Shown here: piece after piece, positions 58,822 through 64,000 of the stretch
Layout of the letters: each line of letters begins with the position of its first letter
Numbering within the stretch: the first letter of the stretch is position 1
Assembly (NCBI RefSeq): GCF_010587385.1
Contig: NZ_CP047475.1
Location: forward strand, 372,001 to 436,000
Source: Vibrio astriarenae
GTDB taxonomy: Bacteria > Pseudomonadota > Gammaproteobacteria > Enterobacterales > Vibrionaceae
Direction: 5' to 3'
DNA: 64,000 nt
Made by a program: the position numbers and the translations under genes
The notes under the pieces: generated by a model
The model's database searches: none
Seen by the model: the letters and a program-made list of their open reading frames with translations, nothing else
Told to the model about the DNA's origin: nothing

Positions 58822-59790
58822 TTACTTAAGTAGGCCAACTTCTTTGTAGTATTTCTCTGCGCCTGGGTGTAGTGGGATAGAAAGACCCGCTTGTACCATG
58901 TCTTCTTTTTTCAGATTAGCGAAGGCAGGGTGAAGACGCTTGAACGTATCGAAGTTCTCGAAGACCGCTTTTGCAACATTGTATGCAACTTCGTCAGAGA
59001 CATCTGATGTCGTTACCATCGTCGCCGCGACACCAAAGCTATTTACATCGACATCAGTACCACGGTACATGCCAGCAGGTACTGTGCTGTATGCGTAGTA
59101 TGGGTTGTCTGTAACAATCTTATCGATCTCAGCGCCTGTCGCTGAGACGAGTTTAGCGTCACAAGACGTTGTCGCTTCTTTGATTGAACCGTTCGGGTGG
59201 CCAACCATGTAGATGAACGCGTCAATCTTGTTGTCACATAGGGCTTGTGAACGCTCTGAGCCTTTTAGCTCAGAAGCAAGCTTGAAGCTGTCGTTTGTCC
59301 AACCCATTGCATCCATTACCACGCCCATTGTCGCGCGGTCACCAGAACCAGGGTTACCGATGTTGACACGTTTGCCTTTTAGGTCAGATACGTTTTCAAT
59401 ACCAGCGTCTGAACGAGCGATAATGTTGAAAGGTTCTGTGTGAAGAGAGAACATCGCGCGAAGCTTGTTGTATGGACCTTGCTGCTCAAACTTGCTTGTC
59501 CCGTTGTAGCCATGGTACTGCCAGTCAGACTGAACAACACCAAAGTCAAGTTCACCAGAACGAATCGTATTTACGTTGTAGATAGAACCACCCGTTGACT
59601 CAACTGAACAACGAATGTTGTGCTCTTTACGTCCTTTGTTTACCAGTTTACAAATTGCACCACCGGTAGGGTAGTAAACACCAGTTACCGAACCAGTACC
59701 AATCGTAATAAACTCTTGTGCGTTTACTGCACCTGTTCCCATAACTGCAGCAGCAATTGCCCCTACTTTAATCAGCTTTGTAAATGCCAT
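58822..59790 (-). CDS. TAXI family TRAP transporter solute-binding protein
   Basis: This 322-residue periplasmic binding protein has a signal peptide (residues 1-24, ending AVNA) and the TAXI hallmarks FITIGTGSVTGVYYPTGGAIC near the mature N-terminus, LDFGVVQSDWQYHGYNG, and KGKRVNIGNPGSGDRATM. Related proteins bind glutamate, 2-oxoglutarate or other small acids; the ligand here is not readable. It is the first gene of the TRAP operon, with AAGGAAG before the ATG, and a Crp site lies about 280 bases upstream. Confidence 0.94.
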   Translation of the reverse strand: MAFTKLIKVGAIAAAVMGTGAVNAQEFITIGTGSVTGVYYPTGGAICKLVNKGRKEHNIRCSVESTGGSIYNVNTIRSGELDFGVVQSDWQYHGYNGTSKFEQQGPYNKLRAMFSLHTEPFNIIARSDAGIENVSDLKGKRVNIGNPGSGDRATMGVVMDAMGWTNDSFKLASELKGSERSQALCDNKIDAFIYMVGHPNGSIKEATTSCDAKLVSATGAEIDKIVTDNPYYAYSTVPAGMYRGTDVDVNSFGVAATMVTTSDVSDEVAYNVAKAVFENFDTFKRLHPAFANLKKEDMVQAGLSIPLHPGAEKYYKEVGLLK

Positions 59791-60063
59791 GAATCTTCCT
59801 TCCTTTAATTCATTATTAGACCCAGGGTAAGTGTAGTAACTCTGGGAGTTTCCTCACTGGAAACGGCATCTTTTTCACGTCAATTAATGAAAAAGTGATG
59901 AGAATAATACCAAAAAAAACAACAGATAATTACATCATTGTTAAAAAATGCAGCGTAAAGTTCGGTTTTGTAGCGAAAGTGTTGCGGTGTTCAGGGGTGG
60001 TTAAGTTTATAAAAAACAATAACTTGAACTAGCTATAAGTTTGAGGATAATGATTTTACGAGA

Positions 60064-60079
60064 TGTGATAGTTGTCACA
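60064..60079 (-). promoter_or_regulatory. Crp binding site
   Basis: The sequence is TGTGA, six bases (TAGTTG), then TCACA, a perfect match to the cAMP-Crp core. Its centre lies about 45 bases upstream of the start implied by the TTATAG hexamer at 60033-60038. The right half also forms one arm of a 9-bp hairpin (60071-60079 with 60088-60096). Confidence 0.75.
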
Positions 60080-60112
60080 TAAAATGCTGTGACAACATTA
60101 AACAAAGCGGAA

Positions 60113-60148
60113 AAGTGCTGTTGTGGGAATTGACTTAAAACAGCACTT
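60113..60148 (-). terminator. Hairpin downstream of argR
   Basis: A perfect 10-bp stem (60113-60122 with 60139-60148) has a 16-base loop. It begins 19 bases beyond the argR stop. T's follow on the minus strand only in part (AACTT then TTCCGC), so it may be a weak terminator. Confidence 0.55.
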
Positions 60149-60166
60149 ATCAATAAATCTGGGGCT

Positions 60167-60637
60167 TTACCCTTTGTATTCAAACAGTTCGCAAACAGAT
60201 TTAAACAGTTGCTCTGTGGTTACAGATAGGGTTGGTGTAATGAAAATCGTATCGTCTCCGGCGACAACGCCAAGAATGCCCTCTGATTTGCCCAAAGAGT
60301 CGAGTAAGCGAGCGATTAGCTGTGCAGCTCCTGGGCCAGTATGAATAACAACTAACGCATTGTTACGGTCAATATCCAATACTAACTCACGCAATGAACT
60401 TGATACGGTTGGAACACCAAGCTCAGCAGGAAGGCAGTACACCATCTCCATTTTCGCATTACGAGTACGAACGGCACCAAATTTAGTGAGCATTCGAGAG
60501 ACTTTTGATTGGTTGATATTTTCAAAGCCTTCATGCTTGAGAGCATCAACAATATCACCTTGAGAGCCGAATCTTTCTTCTTTCAATAATGCTTTAAACG
60601 CACGAACTAAATTGTCTTGTTTGTCTGAATTTCGCAT
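60167..60637 (-). CDS. argR: Arginine repressor ArgR
   Basis: ArgR is the hexameric arginine-sensing regulator of arginine genes and a site-specific recombination accessory factor. The 156-residue length equals that of E. coli ArgR. The N-terminal winged helix contains [30 protein letters not shown] (in part: NQSKVSRML), and the C-terminal domain has the arginine-binding [15 protein letters not shown] and [11 protein letters not shown]. An upstream in-frame start adds 14 residues and is not favoured. It is divergent from mdh. Confidence 0.97.
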   Translation of the reverse strand: MRNSDKQDNLVRAFKALLKEERFGSQGDIVDALKHEGFENINQSKVSRMLTKFGAVRTRNAKMEMVYCLPAELGVPTVSSSLRELVLDIDRNNALVVIHTGPGAAQLIARLLDSLGKSEGILGVVAGDDTIFITPTLSVTTEQLFKSVCELFEYKG

Positions 60638-60949
60638 GGTCATATCTTTATAATTGTCAGTACCTGCATATTTTCGCATAGATATGCAGGGTCGAACAAT
60701 TTGTTTAACAAAATCTGTCTATGGGGTCACTGTAAAGATTGCTATTAACAGGCAATATGATTGAAAAGTAACCGAGATAGATTAGAAATCCCCGAGAATT
60801 AGTGGAGTTAGTGTGATCTAGCGCGTTGCGTGAGGTCGCAAACGCAAGGTTAATTATTTGTAAATTTCTTGTGTTTTCGTTAGCTTGGGGAAAAACATGA
60901 ATTACCCTACAAACCTAAGATAAAGAGTTATCCTCAAGGAGAAACTACT
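60638..60949. other. Divergent argR-mdh control region
   Basis: This 312-base region has no gene. A palindrome CTGCATAT/ATATGCAG (60664-60671 with 60682-60689) near argR is a candidate ArgR operator. AAGGAG lies just before the mdh ATG. I could not fix the mdh promoter. Confidence 0.6.
60664..60689 (-). promoter_or_regulatory. Candidate ArgR autoregulatory operator
   Basis: Perfect 8-base arms enclose ten bases. The segment CGCATAGATATGCA fits the ARG-box pattern TGNAT-N4-ATNCA with one mismatch. The spacing of two canonical boxes (21 bases between centres) is not seen, so the call is tentative. Confidence 0.4.
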
Positions 60950-61885
60950 ATGAAAGTAGCCGTAATTGGTGCCGCTGGCGGCATCGGCCAAGCCCTAGCC
61001 CTACTACTGAAAAACCGTCTGCCAGCAGGTTCTGATCTTGCTTTGTATGACATTGCTCCTGTTACCCCAGGTGTTGCAGCTGATCTTAGTCATATCCCTA
61101 CGCCAGTTTCGATCAAAGGCTATGCGGGTGAAGATCCAACGCCAGCGCTTGATGGTGCTGACGTGGTGTTGATCTCTGCTGGTGTGGCGCGTAAGCCTGG
61201 TATGGATCGCGCCGATCTTTTCAATGTCAACGCAGGTATCGTGAAGTCACTGGCTGAGAAAATAGCCGTAGTTTGTCCAACAGCCTGTGTGGGAATTATT
61301 ACCAACCCAGTGAATACCACTGTGCCAATTGCTGCTGAAGTATTAAAGAAAGCGGGTGTCTACGACAAGCGTAAGCTATTTGGCGTGACGACTCTAGATG
61401 TGATTCGTTCTGAAACCTTCGTCGCGGAATTGAAGGACAAAGATCCAGGTGACATCCGTGTTCCTGTGATTGGTGGTCACTCTGGTGTCACTATTCTACC
61501 TCTGCTTTCTCAAGTGGAAGGGGTCGAGTTTACAGACGAAGAAGTCGCGGCACTCACCAAACGTATCCAAAATGCAGGTACTGAGGTCGTTGAAGCTAAA
61601 GCCGGTGGCGGTTCAGCAACCTTGTCTATGGGCCAGGCGGCTTGCCGCTTTGGTCTAGCTCTCGTGAAGGCACTACAAGGTCAAGAGGGTGTGGTTGAGT
61701 GTGCTTATGTTGAAGGCGCAGGAGAGCATGCTCCGTACTTTGCACAGCCAGTTAAGTTGGGTAAAGAGGGTGTAGAAGAAGTGCTAGGCTACGGTGCACT
61801 AAGTGATTACGAGGCTGCTGCGCTTGATGGCATGCTAGAAACGCTTAATGGTGACATTCAAGTCGGTGTCGATTTTGTGAAATAG
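60950..61885 (+). CDS. mdh: Malate dehydrogenase
   Basis: Mdh is the NAD-dependent TCA-cycle enzyme that interconverts malate and oxaloacetate. The 311-residue protein has the NAD-binding [16 protein letters not shown], the substrate loop [20 protein letters not shown] and the catalytic His in [14 protein letters not shown]. It has the same place opposite argR as in E. coli and ends at an intrinsic terminator. Confidence 0.98.
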   Translation: MKVAVIGAAGGIGQALALLLKNRLPAGSDLALYDIAPVTPGVAADLSHIPTPVSIKGYAGEDPTPALDGADVVLISAGVARKPGMDRADLFNVNAGIVKSLAEKIAVVCPTACVGIITNPVNTTVPIAAEVLKKAGVYDKRKLFGVTTLDVIRSETFVAELKDKDPGDIRVPVIGGHSGVTILPLLSQVEGVEFTDEEVAALTKRIQNAGTEVVEAKAGGGSATLSMGQAACRFGLALVKALQGQEGVVECAYVEGAGEHAPYFAQPVKLGKEGVEEVLGYGALSDYEAAALDGMLETLNGDIQVGVDFVK

Positions 61886-61909
61886 AGTATTCCCTCTCAT
61901 TGATATAGA

Positions 61910-61939
61910 AGGTCGGTCAGCAGAGATCGACCTTTTTTG
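61910..61939 (+). terminator. Terminator of mdh
   Basis: A 7-bp stem (61910-61916 with 61929-61935) runs into TTTTTT. Confidence 0.82.
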
Positions 61940-62007
61940 ATCCCAGAGCAATGATCGAATTAGTGCTAATATCGTAAAGATGGGAAAGTGGCTAATGGAG
62001 AGTTGAT

Positions 62008-62199
62008 ATGGACAGCGAGCGAGTACACAGTGGTATGATGGTAGAGTGTCATCAGGGGATCGCCAGAGTACTAGTCAAAGACAAAGCCAATGACATGGTG
62101 TTGATTGAGACGCAGGATACCCACGAACAGATGGCTGTTCATTGCGATGAATTGACTGAGAACATTCAACTACACTCCGGGTGTGATAAGTACTACTAG
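62008..62199 (+). CDS. Uncharacterised 63-residue protein
   Basis: I do not recognise this small acidic protein. It begins MDSERVHSGMMVECHQGIARVL, is predicted mostly beta (alternating V/L/I with polar residues: ARVLVKDKANDMVLIETQ), and has three Cys residues (in VECHQG, VHCDEL and SGCDKYY). GGAGAG lies five bases before the ATG and a strong terminator follows, so it looks like a genuine single-gene unit between mdh and ispB. A small SH3- or Sm-like barrel is possible but unproven. Confidence 0.7.
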   Translation: MDSERVHSGMMVECHQGIARVLVKDKANDMVLIETQDTHEQMAVHCDELTENIQLHSGCDKYY

Positions 62200-62215
62200 A
62201 TCTACGCAAGTGTTA

Positions 62216-62246
62216 ACAAAAAAGAGAGCATAGGGCTCTCTTTTTT
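62216..62246. terminator. Bidirectional terminator between the 63-residue gene and ispB
   Basis: The GAGAGC/GCTCTC stem (62224-62229 with 62235-62240) is flanked by A's on one side and T's on the other, which also pair. It can terminate both convergent transcripts. Confidence 0.9.
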
Positions 62247-62267
62247 CGTTCAAGGTATCGCTATACC

Positions 62268-63239
62268 CTATGAATTTCGATGTACCGCAAGGTGAGCGAT
62301 ATGTATCAACGCCTGCTTGTACTCTGAATCAGGTAAGATCTCCAGCTCAGCAATCGCTTTGTCAGCTTCTGTTAACGCCTTTTGACGTGTGTACTCAAGT
62401 GACCCAGTTTCTTCCATTGCCAGCAGAATATCGTTAAGACGTTCCATTCCGTTCGATTTTTCTATTGCTTCACGAATCATCGTAGCCTGTTGCTCGTTAC
62501 CATGCTTCATTGCATAAAGGAGAGGCAGAGTGGGTTTGCCTTCAGCAAGGTCGTCGCCAACGTTTTTGCCCATAGCATCACCATCAGATGTGTAGTCCAT
62601 GACATCATCAATAAGCTGGAACGCAGTGCCTAGGTATTTACCGTAATTCTGCAGAGCCACTTCGACTTCACTAGGAGAGTCATTCAAGATGGCGCCGATT
62701 TGGGTTGCGGCTTCAAAAAGGCGAGCAGTCTTGGAGTAGATGACCTGCATGTAACTCTCTTCAGTCGTGTCAGGATCATTGCAGTTCATTAACTGTTGTA
62801 CTTCACCTTCAGCGATCACATTGACTGCATCACTCATTAGCTTGAGGATCTTCATTGATCCTAGCTCAGTCATCATCTGGAATGAGCGAGTGTAGATGTA
62901 ATCACCGACTAATACGCTTGCCGCGTTACCGAAAGCGGCATTAGCGGTGGCTTTGCCACGTCGTAGGTCAGATTCGTCCACAACGTCATCGTGTAACAGA
63001 GTGGCCGTGTGAATGAACTCAACGAAGGCTGCTGCGAGGGTATGGCCACTTCCTTGGTATCCAAGTGCACGCGCTGACAATACGGCAAGAAGAGGGCGAA
63101 TACGTTTACCGCCACTACTTACGATATAGAAACCCAGTTGGTTGATGAGAGAAACATCAGAGTTGAGCTGAGCTTGGATGGTTTCGTTCACTTTTGCCAT
63201 GTCATCGGCAGTAAGGGCTTGGATGGCTTTAAAATCCAT
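62268..63239 (-). CDS. ispB: Octaprenyl diphosphate synthase IspB
   Basis: IspB builds the C40 side chain of ubiquinone and menaquinone. The 323-residue trans-prenyltransferase has the first Asp-rich motif LLHDDVVDESD (Asp84, 85 and 88), GKRIRPLLAVLSARAL, and the second motif LIDDVMDYTSD. It is divergent from rplU, an arrangement conserved in gammaproteobacteria. Confidence 0.97.
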   Translation of the reverse strand: MDFKAIQALTADDMAKVNETIQAQLNSDVSLINQLGFYIVSSGGKRIRPLLAVLSARALGYQGSGHTLAAAFVEFIHTATLLHDDVVDESDLRRGKATANAAFGNAASVLVGDYIYTRSFQMMTELGSMKILKLMSDAVNVIAEGEVQQLMNCNDPDTTEESYMQVIYSKTARLFEAATQIGAILNDSPSEVEVALQNYGKYLGTAFQLIDDVMDYTSDGDAMGKNVGDDLAEGKPTLPLLYAMKHGNEQQATMIREAIEKSNGMERLNDILLAMEETGSLEYTRQKALTEADKAIAELEILPDSEYKQALIHIAHLAVHRNS

Positions 63240-63396
63240 TATAATTCCGGCTAAAGGTTAGAACCTACAAGGCTTATAGATTTGAGTTATTGCTGAATAA
63301 TACACTAAAAAACGTTGATTAATACATGGCTAAAGGGCATCATCTCGGCACTTTATTTTGGCGATTAGGTTTTCGCCAATTTTTTTAAAATATGGC

Positions 63397-63425
63397 TTGT
63401 CATGGGGACGTCCTTTCTGTAGAAT
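63397..63425 (+). promoter_or_regulatory. Sigma-70 promoter of rplU-rpmA
   Basis: TTGTCA (63397-63402), a 17-base spacer and TAGAAT (63420-63425) form a good sigma-70 promoter. Transcription would start near 63432, giving a leader of about 80 bases before the rplU ATG. Confidence 0.75.
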
Positions 63426-63451
63426 CTGCGCCCTATTGATGATTAGTTTAG

Positions 63452-63492
63452 CGCACACCCTCGCTTGCTCAACAAAAGCAACAGGCTGTGCG
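63452..63492 (+). promoter_or_regulatory. Structured leader of rplU
   Basis: The leader can form a nested hairpin: an outer stem CGCACA/TGTGCG (63452-63457 with 63487-63492) and an inner stem TTGCT/AGCAA (63464-63468 with 63477-63481). It ends 18 bases before the ATG. Autogenous control by L21 is a possible role, by inference from other ribosomal protein leaders. Confidence 0.45.
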
Positions 63493-63510
63493 GAAAAAGC
63501 GGAGTAAAAT

Positions 63511-63822
63511 ATGTACGCTGTTTTCCAATCTGGTGGTAAACAACACCGTGTAAGCGAAGGTCAAACTCTTCGTTTAGAGAAATTAGACGTTGAAACTGGT
63601 GCAACTGTTGAATTTGATAAAGTTCTACTTGTTGCTAACGGTGAAGACATTCAAGTTGGTGCTCCTCTAGTAGAGGGTGGCAAAGTTGTAGCAGAAGTTG
63701 TACAACACGGTCGTGGCGATAAAGTTAAAATCGTCAAGTTCCGTCGTCGTAAGCATTCTCGCAAGCAAGCTGGTCACCGTCAGTGGTTCACTGAAGTGAA
63801 AATCACTGGCATCAACGCTTAA
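63511..63822 (+). CDS. rplU: 50S ribosomal protein L21
   Basis: The 103-residue protein begins [18 protein letters not shown] and has the basic RNA-binding segment [16 protein letters not shown] near the C-terminus, both L21 hallmarks. GGAG lies before the ATG and rpmA follows after 18 bases. Confidence 0.98.
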   Translation: MYAVFQSGGKQHRVSEGQTLRLEKLDVETGATVEFDKVLLVANGEDIQVGAPLVEGGKVVAEVVQHGRGDKVKIVKFRRRKHSRKQAGHRQWFTEVKITGINA

Positions 63823-63828
63823 TTTTAG

Positions 63829-64000
<172 letters not shown>

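Larger units (their letters stand above)
59791..60166. other. Upstream region of the TRAP operon
   Basis: This 376-base stretch has no gene. It holds the argR terminator hairpin (60113-60148), the Crp site (60064-60079) and a nearby inverted repeat (60071-60079 with 60088-60096). A TTATAG hexamer at 60033-60038 on the minus strand could be a -10 element for the TRAP promoter, which would give a leader of more than 200 bases. Confidence 0.6.

Overview
The window is a chromosomal stretch of a gammaproteobacterium, almost certainly a Vibrionaceae (Vibrio-like) genome. The evidence is the gene order itself: msrA / tamA-tamB-ytfP / ppa / fbp / mpl, the yrbG-kdsD-kdsC-lptCAB-rpoN-hpf-ptsN-rapZ-npr-mgtE run divergent from mlaFEDCB-ibaG-murA, yggS-proC-yggT-yggU-rdgB-hemW divergent from pilT-pilU, metK divergent from tkt, argR divergent from mdh, and ispB divergent from rplU-rpmA, together with a fused TAXI-type TRAP transporter. 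Species cannot be fixed from the sequence alone. The DNA is almost entirely core genome. I see no insertion sequence, prophage, integron, CRISPR array or defence island.

Layout. 1-8.5 kb: small envelope and repair genes (ytfJ, a DUF1107 gene, msrA) and the TamA/TamB outer-membrane assembly and lipid-transport pair with ytfP and a DUF2799 lipoprotein. 8.5-14.5 kb: ppa, fbp, mpl, ubiX, darP and pmbA. 14.6-23.8 kb, minus strand: one long operon that makes Kdo, moves LPS across the periplasm (LptC, LptA, LptB), and encodes sigma-54 with the nitrogen-PTS and RapZ. 23.9-29.3 kb, plus strand: the Mla phospholipid-transport operon, ibaG, murA and an acyltransferase. 29.4-33.1 kb: two tandem-duplicated tRNA arrays (12 genes: Asn, Thr and two kinds of Phe), separated by a chemoreceptor gene and littered with tRNA-tail remnants. 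33.2-49.3 kb: mltC-yggX-mutY, trmB and a second methyltransferase, glutaminase, the hemW/yggS operon, pilT/pilU, and the ruvX-gshB-rsmE-sprT operon. 49.3-54.1 kb: a DUF2189 membrane protein, metK and tkt. 54.1-60.1 kb, the least ordinary part: an orphan protein resembling a GH2 sugar-binding domain, a Fur-box-controlled tandem DUF2061 protein, and a TAXI TRAP transporter operon (binding protein, fused permease, universal stress protein) with a perfect Crp site upstream. 60.1-64 kb: argR, mdh, a 63-residue unknown protein, ispB, and the start of the rplU-rpmA operon, whose second gene is cut by the window edge.

How the genes fit together. Much of the window serves the cell envelope: LPS precursor synthesis and export, retrograde phospholipid transport, peptidoglycan synthesis, recycling and turnover (MurA, Mpl, MltC), and outer-membrane protein assembly (TamA/B). 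The regulatory sites that can be read directly are a MetJ box at metK, LacI/PurR-type palindromes before tkt, a Fur box before the DUF2061 gene, a Crp site before the TRAP operon, a palindrome before argR, strong sigma-70 promoters with 17-base spacers for both tRNA arrays and for rplU, and many intrinsic terminators.

I found no clearly new multi-gene system. The best leads are the TRAP-USP operon with a degenerate USP nucleotide motif and a PDZ-like permease tail, the iron-regulated DUF2061 gene, the orphan GH2-like protein, the unassigned methyltransferase beside trmB, and the actively rearranging tRNA arrays.
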